A DNA stretch of 55,766 nt from Polyangium fumosum (GCF_005144585.1 NZ_SSMQ01000083.1:1-55766), one strand, 5' to 3'; shown: positions 25,457 to 42,025, counted from the stretch's first letter. Notes: generated by a model from the letters alone, not told the origin. Program-made: numbers and translations.

Positions 25457-27913
25457 TCAGACCGGAATACCCGTTTTGACCTCTACCTGGTTCGCGATAG
25501 GCTCATAGATATCTACGGTTTGCGCGCGGGTGCGAATACTCACCACGAGTGCATACCGTGCTGCCTGCGACCAGCGCTCCAGATGAGGGCGTTCTCGCCA
25601 CCATCCGGTGACCGGATACACCGCCAGAATGTCGCGACTTGCAAGATCCGCGGCCGTACCGATCCAGTAATCTTGGTGAAGCGACCCTTTGTTACGCAAG
25701 TCCGTCCCAAGAAACCAGCCGCGATCACTCGTGCTGATCTTCCCGTCCTCTTCTGCGCGTGCCGCTTTGTTCACACGCTTGCGGAATTCATCCTTGGATT
25801 CGGTCGGTTTGCTGACAGCGAAGCGGAGCCCGTGCGAAGCATATCGATGGCGACGCACCCAGCCACGGCGCGCTGGGTTCGGTTCAATGAAATAAGACAG
25901 GGTTATACAGAGCTGAACTTTTTCTTCGCCAAGGTCTGCGAGGGCCTCCTTTGGCCAGGGCAGCGTGTGGAGGTGCATTTCCTTGGTTGAATCGCGATCA
26001 AACGGCTGGAGCCGATCCTGAATCACAAGCGTGGCCGCGTTTTTCGCGCTCCAGAGCGCACGCTCACGATTAGGAACTCCGAAGCCATAACATCGAAGGA
26101 GGTGCTCAAACTCATGGCCCTTTTTCTTTTTGGCTTCGCGCAGCTCTTTCTTCATCGCTTCTGTCCACTGCGCCGAGTGGACAAGCAGCGCCCGGATCGT
26201 CTCGGGCCAGAACGACGGATACTCCGCCCAGATTGCTGCCGCGAGGCGTGCAGCACCGGCGGTGGCGGCGCTCGTGCCATCCGTGGTGGCGAGTAGCTTC
26301 TCCTGTGGCCTGGAGTGCGTCGTAAGTAACGCGAGCGAATCGACCTGATAAGCTTCTTTCCGATTGGGGCTCAACGCCATGTTGCCCCCTTCCATCACGA
26401 TGTCCGGCTTTCGTGGCCACTGTCCTTTCCAGATGCACGAGGTCGTGCTGCTCGGGGATAGATCCCCGGGAGCAGCAACGGGTGTCCATCCCGCGAGCGA
26501 GGGGTCATCGATCTGAAAGCGCTCGGTGTACGCACCCACGGTGATGGCATTCCACGATTGTCCGGGGTCGTGGATCCCTTCAGTCTCGTTGCCACTGCGG
26601 AACGAAGGGCCGATGTTGTTCCCTGTCCGGTTGCCGGCACAGATCAGAAAAAGCCGGCGTGGTTCGTCGTCGGCTCCTGAGCTGAGTCGATCAATCTCCG
26701 CCGACCAGGACGATGGCTGCCCGCGATCACGGAACTCGGTCGTCGCAACCGCCATCGAGAACGCCCGGTTCCGGGTGGGAGCAGCGACCTCCACGCGGGC
26801 GACGCTCTCAGCCGTAACGACCCCATAGAGATCCGGATCGTTTCGCCCTTGAGGCGGAAGGATTTTCACGGACTCGAGCTGATGCGTCAGACTGACTGGA
26901 GTGGACGATGGCAGGATCTGGGCGAGATCTCCATAGAGTGCGATTCCAGCCATCTCCGTGCCGTGTCCGTGGTGATCTGAAAGCCCCCACTCGGGGTTGT
27001 ACGCATGAAGGTTCCCTTCTGCCAGCGCGAGGACAAGAAGAGGGTGCGCACGATTTACGCCCGTATCCAAGATGCAGACAGCAGGGCCATCCGGCGGGGG
27101 AGGCGTGATTCGGCGCGAGAGATCCTTCACCCAGGCTGCCTGCTCGGGTGCAGGCATTTCAGCGAATGATGCAGGGACCTCTTTGGCGAGCCTCAGTTCA
27201 GCAATGACGTCGAGGATCTCGACCGAACCTGCCATCTGTTCCCGGGTTCCCCACGCGAGCACGACGATCCGTTCTGGAAAGCGCAGGTGTCGCTCTCCGA
27301 CTCGAATGTTCGACATGCCGGCGAACCCATTGAATCGCTCCAGGGTGCCGCTGCGATCATCACGGAGCCAGACTTCCCACCAGATCGCTTTCTTTGTCGG
27401 TGGAAAGAGCGCGGGGTCGTCGGTCCAGAAGCCCTCGAGTACGGCGAGTCGGATCTCGTGGATACTCTCGACCAATGGCTGATGTTTGGGCTTTCCGCTC
27501 TTGCTATCCTCGGACGTGTATTCCTCGACCCTCTTCGTGAATTGCGCAACTTGGCCTTCCGGCACATAGACTGTCGCATACGTGACGGGACCGACGTCGC
27601 GTTTTGCTACGAGCTCGATGCCGGCGCTCGGGAGGTCGAGCCGATCGAGGGCGAGCTCAAACCCAGGGGCACTGGCAAACTCGAGATAGAGACCCCGGCG
27701 CGCCTCGAACGCGACAACATCACGATCGGCGTCACGTGACTGAAGCTCCTGACGTGCGCGCTCGAGTTGCTCGAGCAACTGCTCACCGTGTCGGGCTCGT
27801 TCAACAGGCGGGAGACGTGGTTTGCCTCCGCCCATCACGGGCGAGGCATAGGGCTCAGCCACAGATGTGTTCGGCACGAGCAGATGTCGCAGCTTCTTTC
27901 GCGGCTGGGCCAT
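25457..27913 (-). CDS. Large subtilase (S8), second gene of an AAA-protease pair (IteS-like)
   Basis: The 818-residue protein contains a complete S8 catalytic triad: D283 in AVCILDTGVN, H317 in DHHGHGTEMAG, and S548 in TDGTSAATAGAARLAAAI. The oxyanion Asn lies in ICAGN (about 428). There is no signal peptide, so it acts in the cytoplasm. A 270-residue N-terminal region precedes the protease, and a C-terminal beta-rich part follows. It starts 24 bp after the AAA ATPase gene. This ATPase-plus-subtilase arrangement matches the IteA/IteS anti-phage pair as I recall it. The base composition is visibly lower in GC than that of its neighbours. Confidence 0.85.
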   Translation of the reverse strand: MAQPRKKLRHLLVPNTSVAEPYASPVMGGGKPRLPPVERARHGEQLLEQLERARQELQSRDADRDVVAFEARRGLYLEFASAPGFELALDRLDLPSAGIELVAKRDVGPVTYATVYVPEGQVAQFTKRVEEYTSEDSKSGKPKHQPLVESIHEIRLAVLEGFWTDDPALFPPTKKAIWWEVWLRDDRSGTLERFNGFAGMSNIRVGERHLRFPERIVVLAWGTREQMAGSVEILDVIAELRLAKEVPASFAEMPAPEQAAWVKDLSRRITPPPPDGPAVCILDTGVNRAHPLLVLALAEGNLHAYNPEWGLSDHHGHGTEMAGIALYGDLAQILPSSTPVSLTHQLESVKILPPQGRNDPDLYGVVTAESVARVEVAAPTRNRAFSMAVATTEFRDRGQPSSWSAEIDRLSSGADDEPRRLFLICAGNRTGNNIGPSFRSGNETEGIHDPGQSWNAITVGAYTERFQIDDPSLAGWTPVAAPGDLSPSSTTSCIWKGQWPRKPDIVMEGGNMALSPNRKEAYQVDSLALLTTHSRPQEKLLATTDGTSAATAGAARLAAAIWAEYPSFWPETIRALLVHSAQWTEAMKKELREAKKKKGHEFEHLLRCYGFGVPNRERALWSAKNAATLVIQDRLQPFDRDSTKEMHLHTLPWPKEALADLGEEKVQLCITLSYFIEPNPARRGWVRRHRYASHGLRFAVSKPTESKDEFRKRVNKAARAEEDGKISTSDRGWFLGTDLRNKGSLHQDYWIGTAADLASRDILAVYPVTGWWRERPHLERWSQAARYALVVSIRTRAQTVDIYEPIANQVEVKTGIPV

Positions 27914-27937
27914 CCTCCTCGATCCCTCCCCTTCGCT

Positions 27938-28918
27938 TCACAGCCGACTCGCGTGCCGCGCTGCAAGAGCGTCCAACACAGCTTGCGTTGTGACCTCAGA
28001 GCGATCGCTAAGGACCGCATCCTTGGCCGCATCCTCGCACGTCCTGACGATCTCCGCGTAGCTTGAGCCGCGCGCGGCGTTCACCACCTGCTTCCAGTCC
28101 ACGAGTTTGGTATCAAACAGCGCGAGCCGCGAGCGAAGCATCCGCTCTGCAAGGGCATCGTCCGGGAGGCTGTACTCGAGCACATCGTCGAAGCGTCGAA
28201 AGAGCGCCCGATCGAGAAGCTCGGGGTGGTTCGTCGCGGCGATGATGAGGCTCTCGGACTCGTCTTGCTCGAGGAACTGGAGGAACGAGTTGAGCACGCG
28301 ACGTATCTCGCCGACGTCGTTCGGCGAGGTCCGATGGCTCCCGAGCGCGTCGAACTCATCGAAGAGGTAAACGCCGCGCGTGCGCTGGAGAGCGTCGAAG
28401 ACGAGGCGCAGCTTCGCCGCTGTCTCGCCCATGTACTTCGTGATGACACCGTCGAGCAGGATGGCGAAAAGCGGCTGCGAAAGCTCCCCCGCGAGCGCGC
28501 GGGCCGTGAGGGTTTTCCCTGTTCCAGGCGGCCCGACGAGGAGGATCTTTCGCCGCGGCGAGAGCCCGTGCGCGAGCAGCTTCTCGCATTGTCGCTGCTC
28601 GAGAAGGATGCGGTCGAGCCGCGTGCGGAGACTCGGCTCGAGCACCATGTCCGACAAACGCGTCTTCGGGTAGCTGACTCCAAGCAGCCCTGCGAGCTCG
28701 CCGCGTGGCTGCACGACCGGTACGGGCGCCCGCGCGCCTCGTGGGGACGGACCTTTCGCCTTCGCGGCGTCGATTAGCTCGCGCAGCTCCTGAGCGAGCT
28801 TGCCATGTCCCTGCCGAGCAGCGTGCGCAGCGACCTGCATCGCCACCGCATAGAAGCGATCTTCGTCGCCCTCGCTGTAGCTCTTCAGCAGGGCCTTGAG
28901 CTGCTCCGCGGTCGCCAT
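27938..28918 (-). CDS. AAA ATPase, first gene of an AAA-subtilase pair (IteA-like)
   Basis: The 326 residues have an N-terminal helical part (1-75) and one AAA module: Walker A GPPGTGKT (129-136), Walker B GVYLFDEFDA (182-191), sensor-1 IAATNH (226-231), and an arginine-finger region DRALFRRFD (236-244). This is the FtsH/spastin-like classical AAA type. Together with the downstream subtilase it resembles a two-gene defence unit in which the ATPase may sense or gate the protease. That mechanism is inference. Confidence 0.85.
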   Translation of the reverse strand: MATAEQLKALLKSYSEGDEDRFYAVAMQVAAHAARQGHGKLAQELRELIDAAKAKGPSPRGARAPVPVVQPRGELAGLLGVSYPKTRLSDMVLEPSLRTRLDRILLEQRQCEKLLAHGLSPRRKILLVGPPGTGKTLTARALAGELSQPLFAILLDGVITKYMGETAAKLRLVFDALQRTRGVYLFDEFDALGSHRTSPNDVGEIRRVLNSFLQFLEQDESESLIIAATNHPELLDRALFRRFDDVLEYSLPDDALAERMLRSRLALFDTKLVDWKQVVNAARGSSYAEIVRTCEDAAKDAVLSDRSEVTTQAVLDALAARHASRL

Positions 28919-29165
28919 GGTTCCTGTTCGCCTTCTTTAGTCTACACGGATGAGCATGGGGCAAGACAGCGGAACAGGAACCACCGGTCTTCCGCAGTGT
29001 ACTGCCTCTCCCGGAACAAGTCCGCATCCGCGCGTCGCGTGATGCTCGCCCTTGCCGCGATCGCCACCCCGCCCCGCGCCTCTTCCTTTGCCTACCAACG
29101 ATTCAGCCGCGCGCGACGTATGTGCAACCCGTCGCGCGCCGCGCCTCCTCGAACGAGCTCGATGC

Positions 29166-30500
<1,335 letters not shown>

Positions 30501-30511
30501 CTACTCGCTCG

Positions 30512-33121
<2,610 letters not shown>

Positions 33122-33258
33122 GGCACGACCGAAACTAAGGCCGGATCCCAGGTAAGCAAGGCCCTTGCCAAGTCGACGAAGAGGCCACACGCTCGGGGGT
33201 CCTTTTCGGGTTCTTCGCGATCGACATGGACGGGCGCCCTCGGCGAAGATGCGCCCTT

Positions 33259-35646
33259 ATGCGAAAACATCGGCTCTCTTTCCTCGCTTTCACGGCACTC
33301 GCCGTGCCATCCCTCGCGGTCGCCCTCGCTTCGTGCAGCGGTGGTGACGGAACCACGGGCAGCGGCGCGTCGGCAGGCGCGTCCTCGACCGGCAGCGGCG
33401 GCCAGGGCGGCCAGGCCGGCGGCGCCACGGGCGGCGGCGGCGAGGGTGGCGACCTCTTCGGCGACAGCGGCACGAACGGATGCACGCCGGGCGAGGCCTG
33501 CGGCGACGGCGGCGTCTGTACGGTCGGCGACGTGTGCTGCACGCAGGACAAGGCCTGCGGGACGTCGTGTTGCGGCGACGCGGAGGTGTGTTCGTTCCAG
33601 CAATGCGTGACGCCGGGCGCGACGTGCATCGACGCCACCGAATGCCCGCAGAACTCCTACTGCGAATATGCGCTCGGCGAGCCGGGCATGCCCGGCGGCG
33701 GCGGCGGCGGCTCGTGCCAGGGCGGCGTGACGCCGGCCACGGGCAAATGCTTGCCGCAGCCTCCGGAATGCGCGCCCGGCATGGAGCCCGGCCCGAACGA
33801 CCCGATCACGTGCCTCGCGAAATGCGAGTACAAGCCGCCCGTCGGCCAGTTCGAGCCCGTGCTCAAGTATACCTGGGGAAACCCGGCCGCGCCAAACACG
33901 CAGGACAGCGTGATGATGGCGCCCGTGGTGATCCAGCTCGACGACGACACGTGCGACGGCGTCGTCGACGAGCGCGACATCCCGGAGATCGTCTTCTCCA
34001 CGTTCCAGACGAACAAGTACAACGAAAATGGCACGCTCCACGCCATTTCGATCGTCGATGGCCAGGTCGTCGAGAAGTGGACCGCGAACGCGGGCGCGAC
34101 GAGCCCGAACCACCCGGGCCGCTCGATCGCCGCGGGCAACATCGACGGCGTGCCGGGCAACGAGATCGTGATCTGCACGATCGACGGCCGCGCGCGCGCC
34201 TATTCGGCGACCGGCACCGAGCTCTGGCTCAGCGCGGCCGGGACGTGCACCATGCCCTCGCTCGCGGACCTCGATCAGGACGGCGACGTCGAGGTCGTGG
34301 TGGACTCGCAGATCCTCGACGGGAAGACCGGCGCCACGGTCGCCACGTTCAACCCGGCGAATACCTCGAACGTCGTGGTCTCCGACATGGACGCCGACGG
34401 CAAGCTCGACATCGTCGGCGCGAGGCGCATTTACAAGAGCGACGGCACGCTGCTCGTCGACACCGGCCTCGTCGCGAGCTTCCCCGCCGTCGGCGACCTC
34501 GACAAGGACGGCATTCCCGAGGTCATCGCCATCTACAATTTCAACCACGAGCTGCGGATCTGGCGCGTCGACCCGAACGAGCCCGGCGGCTTCAAGATCG
34601 TGCGCACGGGCGTCGACATCAACGGCACGCTCAACCCCGCGCTCTGCCCCGCGAACAGCACGGGCTTCACGCAAGGCGGCGGCCCGCCCACGGTGGCGGA
34701 CTTCAATGGCGACGGCGTGCCCGACGTGGCCATGGCCGGCGGCGTCGGATATGCGGTCTTCGACGGCAAGAAGCTCATGGACCCGGCCGTGCCGAACGCC
34801 GAGACGCTGCTCTGGATCCGACAAACGCAGGATTGCTCGTCCGCGTCGACGGGCAGCTCGGTCTTCGATTTCCAGGGCGACGGCAAGGCCGAGGTCGTCT
34901 ACGCCGACGAGAAGATGATCCACGTCTATTCGGGGACCGACGGCGCGGTGCTCTACGAGACGTGCAACACGAACGGGACGCTCTACGAGTATCCGCTGGT
35001 CGCGGACGTCGACAGCGACGGGCAGGCCGACATCGTGGTCGTGTCGAATTCGTATTCGAGCTTCACCTGCGCGGACGGCACGAAGACGGCGGGCGTGCGG
35101 ATCTTCGGCGATAAGAATGGCAACTGGGTGCGCACGCGACGGGTGTGGAACCAGCACGGCTATCACGTGACGAACGTGGAGGAGGACGGGACGATCCCCC
35201 AGGTGGAGCTGCCGAACTACAAGCAACCGAAGCTCAACAACTTCCGGCAAAACGTGCAGCCTTCGGGCGAGTTCTCCGCGCCGGACCTCGTCGCCACGGT
35301 GTTCCCGGTCTGCGGAAGCCCGACATATGGGCTCATCGCGCGCGTGCGCAACATCGGCGAGGCGAGCGTGCCGGCGGGCGTGAACATCGGGTTTTACCTG
35401 GACGACCCGGCGAACGGCGGCGTGGCGCTGCCGGGCAGCCCCGTCATGACCACGAAGGTATTGTACCCGGCCGAAGCCGAGGACGTGAGCCTGCCGCTGC
35501 CCACGCCGCCGCCCGGCGTGCTCGACGGGTCGAAGAAGATCTTCGTGATCGTCGACGATCAATCGCCGCCGCACGCATGGCACGAATGCCGGACCGACAA
35601 CAACGTCGCGCAAGGCAGCGGCGTTTGTGAGGGCGGACCGAACTGA
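33259..35646 (+). CDS. Large lipoprotein with FG-GAP/VCBS repeats and CARDB domain
   Basis: The 795 residues start MRKHRLSFLAFTALAVPSLA with a lipobox LASC, so this is an exported lipoprotein. After the Cys comes a Gly/Ser-rich linker, a Cys-rich block (CTPGEACGDGGVCTVG and more), and then a beta-propeller-like region with repeated FG-GAP elements of the type DLDQDGDVEVVVDS, DMDADGKLDIVGA and DFNGDGVPDVAMAGG. The C-terminus is a CARDB-like Ig domain (APDLVATVF, VRNIGEASVPAGVNIGFY). The Asp-rich repeats suggest calcium binding and adhesion. The exact ligand is unknown. Confidence 0.85.
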   Translation: MRKHRLSFLAFTALAVPSLAVALASCSGGDGTTGSGASAGASSTGSGGQGGQAGGATGGGGEGGDLFGDSGTNGCTPGEACGDGGVCTVGDVCCTQDKACGTSCCGDAEVCSFQQCVTPGATCIDATECPQNSYCEYALGEPGMPGGGGGGSCQGGVTPATGKCLPQPPECAPGMEPGPNDPITCLAKCEYKPPVGQFEPVLKYTWGNPAAPNTQDSVMMAPVVIQLDDDTCDGVVDERDIPEIVFSTFQTNKYNENGTLHAISIVDGQVVEKWTANAGATSPNHPGRSIAAGNIDGVPGNEIVICTIDGRARAYSATGTELWLSAAGTCTMPSLADLDQDGDVEVVVDSQILDGKTGATVATFNPANTSNVVVSDMDADGKLDIVGARRIYKSDGTLLVDTGLVASFPAVGDLDKDGIPEVIAIYNFNHELRIWRVDPNEPGGFKIVRTGVDINGTLNPALCPANSTGFTQGGGPPTVADFNGDGVPDVAMAGGVGYAVFDGKKLMDPAVPNAETLLWIRQTQDCSSASTGSSVFDFQGDGKAEVVYADEKMIHVYSGTDGAVLYETCNTNGTLYEYPLVADVDSDGQADIVVVSNSYSSFTCADGTKTAGVRIFGDKNGNWVRTRRVWNQHGYHVTNVEEDGTIPQVELPNYKQPKLNNFRQNVQPSGEFSAPDLVATVFPVCGSPTYGLIARVRNIGEASVPAGVNIGFYLDDPANGGVALPGSPVMTTKVLYPAEAEDVSLPLPTPPPGVLDGSKKIFVIVDDQSPPHAWHECRTDNNVAQGSGVCEGGPN

Positions 35647-35735
35647 CCGGTTAGCCGGTTTTCACGACGACGCGACGCCCGAGGCGATCGGACAAACTGG
35701 ACAAGCGGGCGGATGCCGGCCTACAGTCCCGCGCA

Positions 35736-36284
35736 ATGAAGACGAACCATCTCGTTGTTCCGGTTGTCCTCGGTGCGTTGCTGCTCGCCGGCTGCGGGCA
35801 GTCCAAGACCGAAACCAATCAAGACAAACCCGCCGCCGAGGCGAGCGCCAAGAGCGCCGACGCCACCGCCGCGCCCAAGAAAGAGGCGGAGCCGGCCAAG
35901 GCCGAGCCGAAGAAGCTCGACAGCGCGGCGCTCGAAGCCGTCGCCGACGCGGTGAAGTTCGAACAGGGCGCCGTCGCGGACAAGGGCTTCAGCGGGAAGC
36001 TGAAGAACACGAGCGAGCAAGGCATCAAGATGCTCGAATACAAGGCGTTCGCGTACGACAAGGACGCGAAGCTCGTCGAGATGATCAGCGGCAAGCACCC
36101 GAAGGGGCTCGAAGCCGGGAAAGACGCCGAGATCACGGTCGGTCCCTTCGACAAGGCCGCCGGGAAGGCCGATGTCACCATCGAGGTGGTCGTCTCCTGG
36201 ATGAACGTCGACGGCACCTCGTGGCAGAGGCCCGTGCCCAAGGACCGGGCCAAGGGCGGCCCGAACAACATGCTGAAGAAGTAA
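35736..36284 (+). CDS. Small lipoprotein of unknown function
   Basis: The 182 residues open MKTNHLVVPVVLGALLLAGC, with the lipobox LAGC. A Lys/Ala/Glu-rich linker (about 25-60) follows, then a globular region of about 110 residues (FSGKLKNTSEQGIKMLEYKA, TIEVVVSWMNVDGTSWQ). The pattern of conserved hydrophobic strands suggests a small Ig-like or FxLYD-type fold, but I do not recognise a family. A terminator follows it. Confidence 0.7.
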   Translation: MKTNHLVVPVVLGALLLAGCGQSKTETNQDKPAAEASAKSADATAAPKKEAEPAKAEPKKLDSAALEAVADAVKFEQGAVADKGFSGKLKNTSEQGIKMLEYKAFAYDKDAKLVEMISGKHPKGLEAGKDAEITVGPFDKAAGKADVTIEVVVSWMNVDGTSWQRPVPKDRAKGGPNNMLKK

Positions 36285-36300
36285 AACCCCTCGAAAAACG

Positions 36301-36334
36301 AAGCCCCCCTCGAACAACGCCGAGAGGGGCTTTG
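36301..36334. terminator. Bidirectional terminator between the lipoprotein gene and gyrB
   Basis: AAGCCCC-CCTCG (36301-36312) pairs with CGAG-AGGGGCTT (36321-36332), leaving an A-rich flank on one side and TTTG on the other. The convergent genes end at 36284 and 36356, so the hairpin can stop both. Confidence 0.65.
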
Positions 36335-36355
36335 TGCTCGGGGGGTTTGCCCCCG

Positions 36356-39034
<2,679 letters not shown>

Positions 39035-39150
39035 CTAGCCTTTTTGTGCCTCTTGGGCAAGCGAAGTGGGGCCCTTTTCGTGAGGAAATCACGCCCGATT
39101 GGTGCCCGTTTCTCATGCTCGCTCCCGAGGCGCTCCGTAGCGGCCGGAGG

Positions 39151-40281
39151 TCAGCCCGCGCCCTCGTCGAGCTCGCCCCGAAACACCCGGAAGTCACGAC
39201 GTCCCTCGGCCGGTATATCTTCGGCGCGGATGAGCTCGGGGCGCGTGGTCGTCAGGAAAATCTGACCACGATGGAGCGCAAGGAATGAAAAGAGCGCGCC
39301 GGTGCGCTCCGGATCGAGCTCGCTCGAAACATCGTCGAGCAAGAGCAAGGGCTCGATGCCCCGCTCTTTGGCGATCGTCGCCGTCTCGGCCGCCTTCAGC
39401 GCGAGCGTGAGCGCGCGATGTTGCCCCTGCGACGCGACGATCCGCGCCGGATGCCCGCCCAGCCGTAGCTCGAGCTCGTCGCGATGCGGGCCGAACCCCG
39501 CCGACGCCCGAAACGCATCCCGCTTTCGGCCCCGCTCGAGCTCGGCGCGCGCGGTCTCCACATCGACCGAGCCTCCCGGCGCGTATCGCGCTTCGAGCTG
39601 CAGGTCCGGCGCGGCGATTTGCGCGAACGCCCCCGCGAGCTCGACCACGAGCGCCTCGGCCGCCGCCGCGCGCGCCCGCGTGAGGGCCGCGCCATGCTCG
39701 GCGCAGAGCGCCTCGAACGCGTCGAGCTCACGGGTATCACTCGAAGGCATGTCCGCGCCGCGCCGCAAAAGCTCGTGCCGCGCTTTGAGCGCATGTGCAT
39801 ACCGCGCGCGCGCGTCCGCGCTCTCGGGCCGCGTGAAGAGCGCGAGCCGGTCGAGTAGCGTGCGCCGCCCCTGCGCGGGCCCGCTCGACAGCGTGAGCTC
39901 CTCGGGATGAAACACGACGACGGGCGAGCGCGTCGCGTACTCGACGAGCGAGCGCGGCCGATTGCCATCGATGTGCACGGCGACGCGCTTGCCCTGCACC
40001 GCGGCCGTCTGCTCGCGCGCGAGCGCCGGCAGCGCGCCGCCGCGCTCGACGAAGCGCGCCTTCACGCTCGCCGCCTGCTCGCCGTGCCGCACGAGCTCGC
40101 CCACGCGCGAGGTCCGAAAGCTCTTCGAGGTCGCCGCGAAGTAAATCGCCTCGAGCACGCTCGTCTTGCCGTGCCCGTTGTTGCCCCACACGACGTTGAG
40201 CCGCGGCGCGGGCTCCATGTCCACCCGCGAGAGGACGCGCAGGCCACGCACGCTGAGCCGTTCGAGCTCCAGGCGATTCAT
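39151..40281 (-). CDS. recF: DNA replication and repair protein RecF
   Basis: RecF is an ABC-type ATPase that helps load RecA on gapped DNA. The 376 residues have MNRLELERLSVRGLRVL, the Walker A GNNGHGKTSVLEAIYFAA (33 onward), FHPEELTLSSGP, the RecF signature segment ASQGQHRALTLALKAAE, and the Walker B LLLLDDVSSELDPER. It lies between dnaN and gyrB, as in many bacteria. Confidence 0.95.
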   Translation of the reverse strand: MNRLELERLSVRGLRVLSRVDMEPAPRLNVVWGNNGHGKTSVLEAIYFAATSKSFRTSRVGELVRHGEQAASVKARFVERGGALPALAREQTAAVQGKRVAVHIDGNRPRSLVEYATRSPVVVFHPEELTLSSGPAQGRRTLLDRLALFTRPESADARARYAHALKARHELLRRGADMPSSDTRELDAFEALCAEHGAALTRARAAAAEALVVELAGAFAQIAAPDLQLEARYAPGGSVDVETARAELERGRKRDAFRASAGFGPHRDELELRLGGHPARIVASQGQHRALTLALKAAETATIAKERGIEPLLLLDDVSSELDPERTGALFSFLALHRGQIFLTTTRPELIRAEDIPAEGRRDFRVFRGELDEGAG

Positions 40282-40378
40282 CGAGATTCACCCCTCTCCC
40301 AGCGAGAGAGGGGTCGGGGGTGAGGGAGGTTCGGCCATGGCGCGGGTGCGCACGCGCGCCCCATGTCGCGGCCGCGTT

Positions 40379-41503
40379 TCAAATCCGCATCGGCATGATG
40401 ACCGAAACGTAACTCTCGGCCGCCGACTCCGTCGCGGGACGGATGACCGCCGGGTCGAGTTCGCCCGACACGCCGAGGACGACCTCGTCGTCGTTGATGC
40501 CCGCGAGCACGTCGAGGAAGTACTTCGCGTTGAAGCCGATCGTCACCTCGCCGCCCTCGTAGTCGATCGGCACCTCGTCGAAGCCGTTGCCGCTCTCGGG
40601 GCTCTCGCTCGTGATGCGCAGCGCGCGCTGCGTGACCGTGAGCTTCACGCCGCCCGTGCGGTCGCTCGCGGCGAGCGAGACGGCGCGCAGGGCCTCGGCG
40701 AGCGGGGCGCGCGGCGCGCGGATGCTCCGGTCGCTCACGTTCGGGATGACCTGCTGGTAGGGCGGGAACTGCGCGTCGACGAGCTTCACCGAGAAGGTCA
40801 TGCCACCGACGCCGAAGAACGCGTTCGGGCCGCTCTGCGTGATGTGCACCGTGGGCGTCTCCTTGTCGACGCCGCTCGTGAGCCGACGCAGCTCGTGGAT
40901 GGCCTTCAGCGGGATGAGCATCGTCGCCGTCGCGCTCGTGCCCTCCAGCGTGACCTCCATCTTGGACAGCCGGTGACCGTCCGTCGTGACCATGCGGACG
41001 CGGTGGCCGGCCCACTCGAAGAGAGCGCTGTTCACGTGCGCGCGCGTCTCGTCGGTCGAGATGCTGAAGTGCGTGCGCTCGATGAGCCGCGAGAGCAGCT
41101 CGACCGGCAGCTCGAGCGAGGGCGCGTCGGGCGCGGCCTTGGGCAGGGCGGGGAACTCGCTGCCGGGCATGCCGTGCAGCGTGTAGCGGCGGGGCGAGCC
41201 GACGGCCTTGATGACGGTCTGCGCGCCCTCGCGCGCGGTCACCTGGATGGGCCCGTCGGGCATGGCCTTCACGCGGTCGAGCAGGTCCTTCGCCGGAACG
41301 GCCACGGAGCCTGCGCTCACGATTTCTGCCGCCGTCTGACCACTCACCGCGAGGTAGAGGTCGGTCGCGGCGACGCGCAGCGCGTTGCCGTCGGCGGCGA
41401 GCAGCACGTTGGCGAGCACCGGCATGGCGCTCTTCTTGTCGGCGACGCCCTGGCAGCGGTCGACGAGGCGCAGCAGATCTTTCTTCGCGATGACGAGGTC
41501 CAT
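40379..41503 (-). CDS. dnaN: DNA polymerase III beta subunit (sliding clamp)
   Basis: The clamp encircles DNA and tethers the replicase. The 374 residues match family length and pattern: LVIAKKDLLRLVDRCQGVAD, KSAMPVLANVLLAADGNALR, VATDLYLAVSG, GTSATATMLIPLKAI and the C-terminal SYVSVIMPMRI. It heads the dnaN-recF-gyrB group. dnaA, which usually precedes it, is not found upstream; a 520 bp region is there instead. Confidence 0.96.
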   Translation of the reverse strand: MDLVIAKKDLLRLVDRCQGVADKKSAMPVLANVLLAADGNALRVAATDLYLAVSGQTAAEIVSAGSVAVPAKDLLDRVKAMPDGPIQVTAREGAQTVIKAVGSPRRYTLHGMPGSEFPALPKAAPDAPSLELPVELLSRLIERTHFSISTDETRAHVNSALFEWAGHRVRMVTTDGHRLSKMEVTLEGTSATATMLIPLKAIHELRRLTSGVDKETPTVHITQSGPNAFFGVGGMTFSVKLVDAQFPPYQQVIPNVSDRSIRAPRAPLAEALRAVSLAASDRTGGVKLTVTQRALRITSESPESGNGFDEVPIDYEGGEVTIGFNAKYFLDVLAGINDDEVVLGVSGELDPAVIRPATESAAESYVSVIMPMRI

Positions 41504-41559
41504 GGCCCTTCAACTCCGCCGCGGCTCAAGGCAGCGGGTCGGTCCCTCTTAGCAGGGTT

Positions 41560-41860
41560 ATCGGCGGGGCGAAGGTCGAAAAGAGGACCGAGGCAAACGT
41601 GACCAGGCTCACGCGTTCCCCTCCGATCTAGGGAAGATCTTTAGATCTAGATCAGGTCGTCATCGTAGGGCCTGTGGACGATGGGGAAAACTCTGGATCG
41701 GTCCATCATTTCGATGACTTACGGTGCCACCCCCCTGTGGAAGGTTCGGGGAAACTTCGGGGTCGGGTCGGGGAGATCTTTAGGGGGGGGCGGCCGAGCC
41801 CGGTTCTGTCCCCAAGCCTGACCCTGGGATCACCGGAAGTTATCCCCAGCTTGCCCCCGC
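41560..41860. other. Candidate replication origin (oriC) upstream of dnaN
   Basis: The gap 41504-42025 contains no gene. It has an unusually AT-rich patch (41625-41660, with GATCT/AGATC repeats) and AGATCTTTAG occurs twice (41635-41644 and 41774-41783). DnaA-box-like 9-mers are TCGTCCACA (minus, 41673-41681, one mismatch to the high-GC consensus TTGTCCACA), CCTTCCACA (minus, 41736-41744) and TTATCCCCA (plus, 41840-41848). The neighbours dnaN-recF-gyrB and the parS sites 8-11 kb away support it. The boxes are degenerate and no dnaA is adjacent, so this remains a hypothesis. Confidence 0.45.
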
Positions 41861-42025
41861 TCGGGTGTATGCGCCGTGGCCTCGCCCGACAGACGGCGCG
41901 CGGATCGAACACGGTCGTGCGCGCCGCGTTCGGCGTGAGCTTCCGTCGTGGGAACGAAAACGCGATCGCCGAGCGATTTTGCAGTGGCCCCCCGCGTCGG
42001 AATGGCCGAACGTAGGGCTCTCGCG

